From Xylanibacter brevis ATCC 19188 (GTDB lineage Bacteria > Bacteroidota > Bacteroidia > Bacteroidales > Bacteroidaceae), in NCBI RefSeq assembly GCF_000621725.1, contig NZ_JHXM01000002.1:124001-188000 (forward strand): a stretch of 64,000 nt of DNA. Direction: 5' to 3'. The notes below the pieces were generated by a model, which worked only from the letters and a program-made list of their open reading frames with translations, did no database searches and was not told where the DNA came from. Shown in pieces: positions 23,123 to 31,370 of the stretch. Position 1 is the stretch's first letter; each line of letters starts with the position of its first letter. The position numbers were made by a program, and so were the translations under genes.

Positions 23123-24282
23123 GCGAGTGCCTGTTTGATGTCTGCGAGAATATCCTCTTTGTCTTCCAGTCCGATGGACAGACGAATGGTGGTCTGTCGT
23201 ACGTCCATAGCCTTTAGCTGTTCCTCTTTGAAGTTGCCAAAAATGGTTGAGGCCGGGTGGATGGCTAGCGTGCGACTGTCAAATAGGTTTGTAGCACGAT
23301 GCACCAGCTTCAACCGGTTTAGGAAGTGGAAACACGCCTCTTTCGATTCGAGGTCGATGGTGAACATTGCTCCGGAAGTAGCTCCAAACTGCTGTCGGGC
23401 CAACGCATGATAGGCATTGTCTTCAAGACCGATGTAGTTGACCTTCACCACGCGGCTCAACTGCTGAGCCAGCCATAGTGCGTTGGCAGCCTGGCGCTGA
23501 TAGCGCACATCCAGTGTTTCCAGTCCGAGTGTCTGCATATAGGCAGCCTGCGGCGTCATGTAGGCACCCAGGTTGAAGAGTATGTCGTACTTCACGCGCT
23601 TGTTGATTTCAGGAAAGGTGCCATAGTCAATGACAAGTCCACCTAGCGAGGTGCCACCTCCCGACAGATACTTGGTGCTCGACACCACTTCGATGTCGAT
23701 GCCCAGTTCTTTCAGGTGCGTTTCTGTAAATGGGATCACCGTAGAGTCGGCAATCACGGGAACGCCTTTCTTGTGGGCAATCTCGGCGATGGCTTTCAGG
23801 TCGGCCACTTCCAGTTGGGGGTTGGTGACCACCTCCAGGAATACCGCAGAGGTCTGTTCGTCAATGGCGTCGGCCACGGCCTCCAGATTGGTGAGGTCGC
23901 GCAGTCGTGCCTCTACGCCAAAGCGCTTCAGCGTATTAATGAGCAGAGCCAGTGTATTGCCAAACAAGTGGTGCGACGAGACGATGTTCTTCTGCTGTTC
24001 GGCTACGGCCAGCAGTGTGTTGCTGATGGCAGCCATGCCCGAGTTGAAGGCCGTGACGTGGGCAGCTCCCGTCAGCGCTCTCACACGATCTTCGAAGTTG
24101 GTCACGGTGGGGTTTTCTACACGTGCGTAGTCGGGTGCCTTGATGCGGTTGCAGAAGGCATCTGCCATCACAGCAGCATCATCGAATTCGAATGCCACAT
24201 TATTATACACAGGTACGGCCAGCGCTCCGTAAGCATCTGGCCGTACGAATGGGTTGTTAATCGCAATAGTTTGTTTCTTCAT
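23119..24282 (-). CDS. Cys/Met metabolism PLP enzyme (cystathionine gamma-synthase / methionine gamma-lyase family)
   Basis: A 387-residue member of the Cys_Met_Meta_PP family. Visible are the substrate-loop YARVENPTVTNFEDR, FNSGMAAISNTLLA, the aspartate in VIADSTVIPF, and the PLP lysine in VSSTKYLSGGGTSLGG near residue 199. Related enzymes make or break C-S bonds of homocysteine, cystathionine or methionine; the exact reaction cannot be told from the sequence. It precedes patB with a four-base overlap and follows the LuxR-type regulator gene by 59 bases. Confidence 0.85.
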   Translation of the reverse strand: MKKQTIAINNPFVRPDAYGALAVPVYNNVAFEFDDAAVMADAFCNRIKAPDYARVENPTVTNFEDRVRALTGAAHVTAFNSGMAAISNTLLAVAEQQKNIVSSHHLFGNTLALLINTLKRFGVEARLRDLTNLEAVADAIDEQTSAVFLEVVTNPQLEVADLKAIAEIAHKKGVPVIADSTVIPFTETHLKELGIDIEVVSSTKYLSGGGTSLGGLVIDYGTFPEINKRVKYDILFNLGAYMTPQAAYMQTLGLETLDVRYQRQAANALWLAQQLSRVVKVNYIGLEDNAYHALARQQFGATSGAMFTIDLESKEACFHFLNRLKLVHRATNLFDSRTLAIHPASTIFGNFKEEQLKAMDVRQTTIRLSIGLEDKEDILADIKQALA

Positions 24283-24341
24283 CCTTACCTATTTAAACCG
24301 TTTTGTATTTGCGTTTGTGTGTGTATGTGTATGGTTGATGT

Positions 24342-24983
24342 TTAGATGTAGAACTCTGACGAGTCGATCAGTCCGGCTCGCAGAGCATATTTGACCACCT
24401 CGTGGGCTGTGTTGACGCCCAACTTGCGGAAGATGTTCTTGCGATGGGTGGTGATGGTGTGGACACTTGAGAAGCGCTCGGTGGCAATCTCCTTGGTGGT
24501 CTTGCCCTGAGCGATGGCTTTCACAATCTCTGTCTCGGTAGCTGTCAGCAGACTGGGTTGTTCTTCTTCCTCCTGTTGCTGACTGATGATGGCTTCAAGG
24601 GCACGCTGACTGATGAAGCGCTGGTGGTGACTCACGGATTGCAGCGCGTCGCGCAACTCCTGCAGTGAACCATCCTTGAAAACGATGCTGAACTGGTGCG
24701 ACGAATAGATGACACGACGCATGAACCTGGAGGTCAGCTCGTCACTGATCAGGATCCATTCAGACAGCGAGAAACGTTCGGCCACTATCAGCAGCTGATC
24801 TTCGTCGGTGAAGTCAAACATGGTGTAATCGAGCAGTACAGTGGCGCACTCGTGTTCCTTCAGCAATGCCACAAGTCCAGCCTTGTCTGATGCTTTATAC
24901 ACCGTGTTCTCATTATCTTTTGTGAGTAGGCTCTCCAATGCGAAGCGCGTCAACTCCTGATTGTCTGCTAAGATATACTTCAT
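24342..24983 (-). CDS. LuxR/NarL-type transcriptional regulator with receiver-like domain
   Basis: A 213-residue protein. The first 120 residues follow a response-regulator fold (MKYILADNQELTRFAL; ATVLLDYTMFDF with Asp at the phosphorylation strand), but the N-terminal acidic pair is reduced to a single Asp, so phosphorylation is uncertain. The C-terminal 65 residues are a LuxR helix-turn-helix: LTATETEIVKAIAQGKTTKEIA and TITTHRKNIFRKLGV. No partner kinase is adjacent. A -7 box (25015-25022) gives a short leader. It stands before the two lyase genes and may control them (inference). Confidence 0.85.
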   Translation of the reverse strand: MKYILADNQELTRFALESLLTKDNENTVYKASDKAGLVALLKEHECATVLLDYTMFDFTDEDQLLIVAERFSLSEWILISDELTSRFMRRVIYSSHQFSIVFKDGSLQELRDALQSVSHHQRFISQRALEAIISQQQEEEEQPSLLTATETEIVKAIAQGKTTKEIATERFSSVHTITTHRKNIFRKLGVNTAHEVVKYALRAGLIDSSEFYI

Positions 24984-25126
24984 GGATGATTAATCTATTT
25001 ATTCTTTCCGACTGCAAAGCTACTACTTTTTTCTAACTTCTCATCATCAATGACACGAATTATACGAATCTGTCATGTAAATGAACAACATCCGTAAAAT
25101 TCGTGCACACTGAGGATATGGCAAGA

Positions 25127-26416
25127 TTAGATCTTGTCGAGAGCCTGCTTCAAGTCGTCCAGAATATCATCGATATGCTCTGTACCGATGCTCAGACGGA
25201 TCGTTGCAGGTGTGATGTGCTGCTCAGCCAGTTCCTCGGGCGACAGCTGTGAGTGGGTGGTGGTGTAGGGGTGGATCACCAAGCTCTTCACGTCGGCCAC
25301 GTTAGCCAGCAGCGAGAAGATCTGCAGTGCGTCGATAAACTTCCAAGCCTCTTCCTGTCCGCCCTTGATCTCGAAGGTGAAGATGCTGCCGGCACCATTG
25401 GGGAAGTACTTGTTGTACAGCGCATGGTCGCGATGGCTTGCCAGTGCGGGGTGGTTCACCTTGGCCACTTTAGGATGGTTGGCCAGGAAGTCAACAACCT
25501 TCAAAGCATTCTCTACATGGCGCTCTACGCGCAGACTCAGAGTCTCTACGCCCTGCAACAGAATGAATGCGTTGAAAGGAGAGATGGCTGCACCCGTGTC
25601 ACGCAGAATGACGGCACGAATACGCGTCACATAGGCTGCGGCACCTACTGCATCGGCAAATACGATGCCGTGGTAAGAGGGATCGGGTTTTGCCAGTGTG
25701 GGGAACTTGTCGGGATTAGCTTTCCAGTCAAATTTACCACCATCAACGATCACACCGCCCAGCGAGGTACCATGACCGCCAAGGAACTTGGTAGCCGAGT
25801 GTACTACGATGTCGGCTCCATGTTCCAGCGGACGGATAAGGTATGGCGTTCCGAATGTGTTGTCAACGATGAAGGGGATGCCGTGCTTATGGGCTACAGC
25901 GGCTACGCCTTCAAGGTCGAGCACATCACTGTTGGGGTTGCCGAAGGTCTCGGCATATACTACTTTTGTGTTGGGTTTGATAGCGGCCTCGAGAGCAGCA
26001 AGGTCGTTGACGTTGATAATGGTATTGCTGATGCCCTGTGTGGCCAGCGTGTGGGTGATCAGGTTGTAAGAACCACCATACAGGTTGTCGGCAGCCACGA
26101 TGTGATCGCCAGCCTGCACGATGTTCTGCAGCGCATAGGTGATGGCAGCGGCGCCAGAAGCTACAGCCAAACCGGCTACACCGCCTTCAAGGGCTGCCAC
26201 ACGGTCTTCAAACACACCCTGGGTGGAGTTGGTCAGGCGACCGTAGATGTTGCCTGCATCGCGAAGACCGAAGCGGTCTGCAGCATGCTGTGAGTTGCGG
26301 AACACATAAGAGGTGGTCTGGTAGATGGGCACGGCGCGGGCGTCGGTTGCGGGATCGGCCTGTTCCTGACCTACGTGGAGTTGCAAAGTCTCAAATCGAT
26401 AATTCTTCTGTGCCAT
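25127..26416 (-). CDS. metY: O-acetylhomoserine sulfhydrylase
   Basis: A 429-residue PLP enzyme that makes homocysteine from O-acetylhomoserine and sulfide. Diagnostic parts are FETLQLHVGQEQ at the start, YGRLTNSTQGVFEDR, ALASGAAA-like VASGAAAITYA, FGTPYLIRPLEHGAD, and the PLP lysine in VHSATKFLGGHGT. I choose ATG 26416 (MAQKNYRFETLQ): the frame is open to 26488 but the -7 box at 26486-26493 lies there. It is transcribed divergently from an Lrp-type regulator gene, which is the likely controller. Confidence 0.93.
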   Translation of the reverse strand: MAQKNYRFETLQLHVGQEQADPATDARAVPIYQTTSYVFRNSQHAADRFGLRDAGNIYGRLTNSTQGVFEDRVAALEGGVAGLAVASGAAAITYALQNIVQAGDHIVAADNLYGGSYNLITHTLATQGISNTIINVNDLAALEAAIKPNTKVVYAETFGNPNSDVLDLEGVAAVAHKHGIPFIVDNTFGTPYLIRPLEHGADIVVHSATKFLGGHGTSLGGVIVDGGKFDWKANPDKFPTLAKPDPSYHGIVFADAVGAAAYVTRIRAVILRDTGAAISPFNAFILLQGVETLSLRVERHVENALKVVDFLANHPKVAKVNHPALASHRDHALYNKYFPNGAGSIFTFEIKGGQEEAWKFIDALQIFSLLANVADVKSLVIHPYTTTHSQLSPEELAEQHITPATIRLSIGTEHIDDILDDLKQALDKI

Positions 26417-26485
26417 AATCTTTTTCCTTTCTTTTATTTGGTTATTGTTTATGATTTCATTTTTTGTTTTGTCCTTTTGACGTTG

Positions 26486-26493
26486 CAAAGGTA
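26486..26493 (-). promoter_or_regulatory. -7 box of metY
   Basis: Minus-strand TACCTTTG. It gives a leader of about 60 bases and fixes the metY start downstream. Confidence 0.6.
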
Positions 26494-26544
26494 CTATGTT
26501 TGGAAAAAATAACCAAATTTCTTGTAGAATCCAGAAGATATTAC

Positions 26545-26552
26545 TAATTTTG
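26545..26552 (+). promoter_or_regulatory. -7 box of the Lrp-type regulator gene
   Basis: TAATTTTG, followed by GC, about 70 bases before the start codon and divergent from the metY promoter. The region of about 50 bp between the boxes is the likely Lrp binding site. Confidence 0.5.
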
Positions 26553-26621
26553 CATTTGTAAAAGAATAAAATTCCGAGAAACGGCTTATTTGATACTTCA
26601 AACAGAATAAAACTCTAAAAA

Positions 26622-27086
26622 ATGGCAGAAATACTAGATGAAACCGACCTGCAGATACTGAAAACGCTGCAAAAAAACGCGAAATTGACCACAAAAGAAC
26701 TGGCAGAAGCCGTGCATCTGACGCCTACGCCGGTCTTTGAGCGCCAAAAACGACTGGAGAAGAAGGGCTACATCAAAAAGTATGTGGCAGTGCTCGACCC
26801 CGAGAAGTTGGGGCAGGGCTTGCAGGTGTTCTGCAAAGTGAAGTTGCAGCAGATCAACCACGAGATCGCTGATGCCTTCGTGCGTCGCATACAGCGCATA
26901 CCCGAAGTGACGGAATGCTACAACACCTCAGGCTCGTACGACTATTTATTAAAAGTACGTGCGCGTGATATGAAACAGTATCAGGAGTTTGTGCTCACCA
27001 AGTTGGGCGACATTGACCATGTGGGTGCTATTGAAAGCACGTTTGTGATGAGTGAAGTAAAGCAGACTTATGGTATCAATATTTAA
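26622..27086 (+). CDS. Lrp/AsnC-family transcriptional regulator
   Basis: A 154-residue regulator. The N-terminal helix-turn-helix (DETDLQILKTLQKNAKLTTKELAEAVHL, then TPTPVFERQKRLEKKGYI) is followed by the RAM/ACT-like effector domain with ECYNTSGSYDYLLKV and IESTFVMSEVKQT. Lrp-type proteins bind DNA as octamers and sense amino acids. Divergent orientation next to metY suggests control of sulfur amino acid genes, perhaps with methionine as ligand; the ligand is inference. Confidence 0.92.
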   Translation: MAEILDETDLQILKTLQKNAKLTTKELAEAVHLTPTPVFERQKRLEKKGYIKKYVAVLDPEKLGQGLQVFCKVKLQQINHEIADAFVRRIQRIPEVTECYNTSGSYDYLLKVRARDMKQYQEFVLTKLGDIDHVGAIESTFVMSEVKQTYGINI

Positions 27087-27106
27087 TCTTTTAAAGCTAA
27101 AAAACA

Positions 27107-27172
27107 TAAAAAAAGGGTCACCGCTGTGACCCAACCTTTGTTAACCTTAAATCTAATACTATGAAAAACACG
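27107..27172 (-). ncRNA. Short minus-strand RNA candidate with own promoter and terminator
   Basis: A TACCTTTG box at 27176-27183, with GTTG 20 bp before it, would start a transcript of about 65 bases that ends at a perfect hairpin (GGGTCAC / GTGACCC, 27115-27132, four-base loop) followed by seven T. The body includes TTCATAGTATTAGATTTAAG. There is no reading frame in it. The same hairpin may serve as terminator of the Lrp gene from the other side. Confidence 0.5.
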
Positions 27173-27307
27173 ATGCAAAGGTAGGGTAAAAAGTTTCAAT
27201 CCGCAACAAAAACAATCAAAAAAGTTATTGATTTGTTATTTAATTGATATAAGTCAAGTGAATCGAAAGCGCTATGCTATAGTTTTGGTGTTATCAATGA
27301 AAAATAT

Positions 27308-27315
27308 TACCTTTG
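27308..27315 (+). promoter_or_regulatory. -7 box of the esterase-like gene
   Basis: TACCTTTG with TTTG 20 bp upstream, the full consensus. The leader is about 45 bases. Confidence 0.65.
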
Positions 27316-27363
27316 CAAAACAAATACGAATAGAGATAAATCATCAAGATTAAATGTTAGGAT

Positions 27364-28359
27364 ATGGAAAACCCTTATGTGAAGCAATACCCCGAACTGC
27401 TCAGTGGTAAAACGTTGATGTATGTGCATGGCTTTGGCTCCAGTGGTCAGTCGGGCACGGTGACGCGTCTGCGTACGGTGTTCCCCAATGCTAAAGTGGT
27501 GGCACCCGATCTGCCCGTAGATCCCTTTGAGGCTATGACGCTGCTGAAGCAGTTGTGCAAGGACGAGCAGCCAGCGCTCATCCTGGGTACGTCGATGGGC
27601 GGTATGTACACCGAGCAGCTTGCTGGCTTCGACCGCATCTGCTTGAATCCGGCCATGAACATAGCCGACACGATGCAGGCTCACGGCCTGACGGGCACAC
27701 AGACATTCCAGAATCCGCGTCTTGATGGTGTGAATCAGTTTTATGTAGATAAAGCATTGGTGAAAGCCTATCGCACCGTTTCCGAGCAGCGCTTTGCCCA
27801 TGTGACAGACGACGAGCGTCAGCGCGTGTATGGTCTCTTTGGCGACCGTGATAACGTTGTAGATACCTTTGAGATGTTTCAGCAGCACTATCCCAACGCC
27901 ATCCACTTTCATGGCGAACACCGCATGGACGACCGTTCGTTCATGCACTCGGTAGTGCCGGTGATTCGATGGATCGACGACCGCCAGGAAAAACGCGAGC
28001 GTCCTATCGTATATATAGGTGTGGAATGCTTGTGGGATGACTATAAGAAGCCTTCAAGTAGCAGTCAGAAGACGGTGCGCCAACTGGTAGAGAACTATCA
28101 GGTGTACTTTGTAGCACCTTCGGCCTCGTCTTGTCCTGCCGACTATGCCGAGGTGGTGGCATGGCTCCGCGAGTATTTCGATGTGATGGCATGGGGACAC
28201 ACCATCTTCACCAATCAGCGACACTTGCTGTATGGCGACTACCTGATTGAGAAGACGATGACTCGCGATTCAATGGCCACCCGTCTGGAGTTTGGTTCGG
28301 ATACGTTCAAGACGTGGGAGGCCGTGCTGGACTATTTCTCGTTGTTGGGCGGACAGTAG
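27364..28359 (+). CDS. YqiA-like alpha/beta hydrolase with C-terminal degenerate HAD-like domain
   Basis: A 331-residue protein in two parts. Residues 1-210 are an alpha/beta hydrolase of the YqiA/YcfP esterase type: MYVHGFGSSGQSGT (oxyanion region), GTSMGGMYTEQ with nucleophile Ser77, a GDRDN loop and a late histidine (FMHSV). Residues 215-331 look like a HAD-type fold without its catalytic aspartates: RPIVYIGVECLWDDY at the motif I position, YFVAPSAS at motif II and HLLYGDYLIE at the end. Substrate unknown, probably cytoplasmic. Its last 28 bases overlap the convergent AGCS gene. Confidence 0.75.
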   Translation: MENPYVKQYPELLSGKTLMYVHGFGSSGQSGTVTRLRTVFPNAKVVAPDLPVDPFEAMTLLKQLCKDEQPALILGTSMGGMYTEQLAGFDRICLNPAMNIADTMQAHGLTGTQTFQNPRLDGVNQFYVDKALVKAYRTVSEQRFAHVTDDERQRVYGLFGDRDNVVDTFEMFQQHYPNAIHFHGEHRMDDRSFMHSVVPVIRWIDDRQEKRERPIVYIGVECLWDDYKKPSSSSQKTVRQLVENYQVYFVAPSASSCPADYAEVVAWLREYFDVMAWGHTIFTNQRHLLYGDYLIEKTMTRDSMATRLEFGSDTFKTWEAVLDYFSLLGGQ

Positions 28360-29714
28360 GTGTCTTCCATCTCTTCGTCCAACTTGTTCTCCCAAAGATA
28401 GCGTTTTGTTTCTTTGGCCGCCACTCCGCTGAGCAACAATAGTGCGATGAGGTTGGGGATGGTCATCAGTGCATTCATGCAGTCGGCAATGTTCCATATG
28501 ATGTCGAGGTTGATGATGCAGCCAAAGAAAAGCATCACGATGTAGAGGATGCGATAGAAACGATTAGCCTTCTTTTTCTCAATATAGTTCACGGCACTTT
28601 CACCATAATAGCTCCATCCTAGGATGGTGCTGAACGCGAAGGTGATAATGCCGAAGGTGAGTATGGGCGCTCCTATGTATGGAATCTTTGAAAAAGCTAC
28701 TTTTGTCAGGGCAGCACCGTCGCTATAGGTGATCTCGGGATAGGCCAGGATGCTGCTGACCAGTACGATGCCGGTCATGGCACAGATGACGACCGTGTCC
28801 CAGAAAGTACCAGTGCTTGACACCAGGGCCTGACGTACGGGGTTGCGTGTCTGGGCGGCGGCAGCCACAATAGGTGCCGAACCCATACCGCTCTCGTTGG
28901 AGAACAGACCACGGGCAATGCCATAGCGGGCGGCCATCATGACCGAAGCACCCACAAAGCCACTGCCGGCAGCCTCGGGGTTAAAGGCGGAACGAACGAT
29001 GAGCTGGATGGCAGGCCACACATAGGAGCTGTTCATACAGAGAATGATGATGCACCCTAAGATATAGAGGATAGCCATGAAAGGCACCAAGATGGTGCAT
29101 ACCTTTGAGATGGACTTCACACCGCCAAGGATGACCGAGGCCGTGAGCACGCAGACGGAGATGCCAATAGCCCAGGTGGGGATGCCAAAAGTCTCGTTGG
29201 TGAGCAGGGCAATGGAGTTGGCCTGCACCGTACAACCGATGCCAAACGAGGCTAGCGCGGTGAATACGGCAAACAGGATAGCCAGCCATTTCATGCCAAG
29301 ACCACGCTCCAGGGCATACATCGGTCCACCATAGTAGTGACCGTCTTCTGCCTTGACGCGGTACTCGACGGCCAACAGTCCTTCGGCATATTTCGTGGCC
29401 ATGCCAAAGATGCCCGTCAACCAGCACCACAACACTGCACCCGGACCGCCCAGGGCTACAGCAGTGGCCACGCCCACGATGTTGCCCGTTCCAATAGTGG
29501 CAGCCATGGCTGTTGCCAAGGCACCAAACTGGCTGACGTCGCCGGTGGCTCCTTTGTCTTTGCGCAGTGACATGCAGATGCCCGTCAGTATCTTGCGCTG
29601 CGGTATGCGCAGTCTGAATGTCAGAAAGATATGTGTACCTAGCAGTAGTATGATCATGGGCCATCCCCAGAGGAAAGCGCCCATAGCGGTAAAGAACTCG
29701 TTGATTGCGTCCAT
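28332..29714 (-). CDS. Sodium:alanine symporter family (AGCS) transporter
   Basis: A 460-residue membrane protein with about eleven transmembrane segments. Family signatures are GNIVGVATAVALGGPGAVLW, the MATKYAEGLLAVEYR segment, and FSNESGMGSAPIVAAAA. AGCS carriers take up alanine or glycine with sodium. It is followed upstream by queE at five bases, so it shares that transcript, although no functional link to queuosine is evident. Convergent overlap with the esterase-like gene means no separate terminator exists between them. Confidence 0.9.
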   Translation of the reverse strand: MDAINEFFTAMGAFLWGWPMIILLLGTHIFLTFRLRIPQRKILTGICMSLRKDKGATGDVSQFGALATAMAATIGTGNIVGVATAVALGGPGAVLWCWLTGIFGMATKYAEGLLAVEYRVKAEDGHYYGGPMYALERGLGMKWLAILFAVFTALASFGIGCTVQANSIALLTNETFGIPTWAIGISVCVLTASVILGGVKSISKVCTILVPFMAILYILGCIIILCMNSSYVWPAIQLIVRSAFNPEAAGSGFVGASVMMAARYGIARGLFSNESGMGSAPIVAAAAQTRNPVRQALVSSTGTFWDTVVICAMTGIVLVSSILAYPEITYSDGAALTKVAFSKIPYIGAPILTFGIITFAFSTILGWSYYGESAVNYIEKKKANRFYRILYIVMLFFGCIINLDIIWNIADCMNALMTIPNLIALLLLSGVAAKETKRYLWENKLDEEMEDTYCPPNNEK

Positions 29715-29719
29715 TGTCT

Positions 29720-30313
29720 TTAGGGTATGTTTATCAGTTTATGCGTCTGCAGTGACAGGTGCCAGTGCGGGTGCTGCTGGATGTATGTCACGCATTGTTC
29801 AGTAAGTTGTTGGTTTCTTGTGTTGTCGCCAGTGTCGCAAGGTTGCAGACACAGGTAGGCATCTTTAGCTTCACTGGCATATCGTTCGGGATCGTGCAGA
29901 CCGTCGAACACTACTTTCACTTCGTTAATCTTGTTTAGTTGGGGTGCTGGCACATGGTCGGCAAACTGATCTTTAGGCGACCATGTGATCCAGTCGATGC
30001 TGACTGGCAGCGTGTGAGTGCCGTTGGTCTCTATGGCTACATAGAAACCGGCCTGATGCAGCTTTTCTATCAGTGCATCATCGACCTGCAGCGATGGCTC
30101 GCCACCTGTGAGAACGACAAAGCCGCACGAGCGCCACTGACTGATGGCCTCGATAATCTCGTCGGCCGTCATCGGTTGATAGTGGCTGAAGTCAGTGTCG
30201 CAGAAAGGACAGCGCAGGTTGCAACCGCTGAAGCGTACAAAGACCGCGGCACGTCCGGTGTGTCGGCCCTCACCCTGAAGGGTATAGAATATTTCGTTGA
30301 CTCTATACATCAC
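29720..30313 (-). CDS. queE: 7-carboxy-7-deazaguanine synthase
   Basis: A 197-residue radical SAM enzyme that contracts carboxytetrahydropterin to CDG in queuosine and deazapurine synthesis. It has IFYTLQGEGRHTG, the cluster motif CNLRCPFCD near residues 31-39, and LTGGEPSLQ. Short length fits the QueE group. It overlaps queD by four bases (ATGA). The other que genes are not in the window. Confidence 0.92.
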   Translation of the reverse strand: MMYRVNEIFYTLQGEGRHTGRAAVFVRFSGCNLRCPFCDTDFSHYQPMTADEIIEAISQWRSCGFVVLTGGEPSLQVDDALIEKLHQAGFYVAIETNGTHTLPVSIDWITWSPKDQFADHVPAPQLNKINEVKVVFDGLHDPERYASEAKDAYLCLQPCDTGDNTRNQQLTEQCVTYIQQHPHWHLSLQTHKLINIP

Positions 30314-30675
30314 AGCAGATAGCGGGCGTCGATGGGAAAATCATTGTCGTAGGCTTGTGCTACGTTGCCAAACGACTCTTCTACGATGGCTTTATAGCAC
30401 TGGGGAAACTGCTTCACCACCCAGGCGGCGATATTCTCGGCCGTGGGGTTGAAGGGCAACAGGTCGTTGAGATTGCCGTGGTCCAGATAGCCGTGAATGG
30501 CTTTCTTGATGTGTGAATAGTCAATCACCATGCCGTCGGCATTGACATCTTCCGAGGCCAGAAAAACGGTGATTGTCCAGTTGTGACCGTGCAAGCGGCT
30601 GCACTTGCTGTCGTACGATAATGATAGTTGGTGGCTACCAGCCACGTCCATTTTCTTTGATATACAATAAATCAT
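30310..30675 (-). CDS. queD: 6-carboxytetrahydropterin synthase
   Basis: A 121-residue T-fold enzyme that turns dihydroneopterin triphosphate into carboxytetrahydropterin. Zinc ligands are His15 in AGSHQL and the LHGHNW pair near residue 29-31; the CSRLHGH context with the preceding cysteine and ENIAAW with the glutamate are conserved. It is the first gene of the queD-queE-AGCS unit, with a -7 box at 30767-30774 and a leader of about 90 bases. I found no convincing preQ1 riboswitch in that leader. Confidence 0.93.
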   Translation of the reverse strand: MIYCISKKMDVAGSHQLSLSYDSKCSRLHGHNWTITVFLASEDVNADGMVIDYSHIKKAIHGYLDHGNLNDLLPFNPTAENIAAWVVKQFPQCYKAIVEESFGNVAQAYDNDFPIDARYLL

Positions 30676-30834
30676 AGTTTAAAAAGCTTCCACCATCATG
30701 GCTTTCGCCCAGTGGGTAGGGAAAAAAGCTCGTTATTTTTTTCAGTTATCTTGCAATATTGCGCTGCAAAGGTAGCACAATTATCTGACAGTGCCAAAAC
30801 CGCTATAAGATTTTTTGGCAAGCATAAAACAAAT

Positions 30835-30865
30835 AAAGGCCAAAATTCATGGAATTCTGGCCTTT
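30835..30865 (-). terminator. Terminator of the ACT-domain gene
   Basis: A 14-bp stem with one mismatch (AAAGGCCA and TGGCCTTT ends, AATTC inside) and a three-base loop, T-rich afterwards on the minus strand. A second small hairpin (ACACCTT/AAGGTGT, 30872-30888) touches the stop codon. Confidence 0.75.
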
Positions 30866-30889
30866 ATTGATGACACCTTCAGAAGGTGT

Positions 30890-31318
30890 TTAGATGATCG
30901 ATGCGAAGTCTTTCTCGCAGATATAGTTCAGTCCGTTTGACTTGATGACCTCCTTCGCCTTGTCGGTGTCGTCGGTGCGGAAAATCAGGATGCCCTTACC
31001 TGCCAACAGGAATGAATAGAGGTAGGTGATGCCCAGACCTGCATCGCTGAATGTCTTGACGGCGTCGGCAGCACGACCGGGCTCGTTGTCCAACTGGATG
31101 GCGAACACCTTTGATAGGGCTACGGCCACGCCTGCGTTCTTCAGCTCCTCATAGGCGCGTGAAGGTTCGCTGCAGATGATGCGATAGATGCCATACTCTG
31201 CCGTGTCGGCAATGGTGGAAGCAATGATCTGGATGTTTGACTGCTTCAGCAGGTCGAGAACTTTAACGAGTGTGCCCGAACGGTTCTCAATGAAGATGGA
31301 TAGTTGGTTAATTGTCAT
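30890..31318 (-). CDS. Tandem ACT-domain protein of the PaaK cluster
   Basis: A 142-residue protein made of two ACT domains (about 1-70 and 71-142): NQLSIFIENRSGTLVKVLDLL and FAIQLDNEPGRAADAVKTF are the two first strands and helices. Such proteins stand next to phenylacetate-CoA ligase genes in many anaerobes and probably sense an aromatic amino acid or aryl acid. It is not an enzyme. It is downstream of paaK by 52 bases and ends at a terminator. Confidence 0.88.
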   Translation of the reverse strand: MTINQLSIFIENRSGTLVKVLDLLKQSNIQIIASTIADTAEYGIYRIICSEPSRAYEELKNAGVAVALSKVFAIQLDNEPGRAADAVKTFSDAGLGITYLYSFLLAGKGILIFRTDDTDKAKEVIKSNGLNYICEKDFASII

Positions 31319-31370
31319 AATACTAGTATTTTACTTGGTTATGTTGTTTCTTTATTGTTGTCTCTATAGC

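Noticed and set aside
25127..26488. Extended metY start at 26488
   Set aside because: The -7 box lies at 26486-26493, so this start would be outside the transcript.
30676..30774. preQ1 riboswitch upstream of queD
   Set aside because: The leader has small possible stems but not the C-rich loop and A-rich tail arrangement of class I; no other class could be supported.
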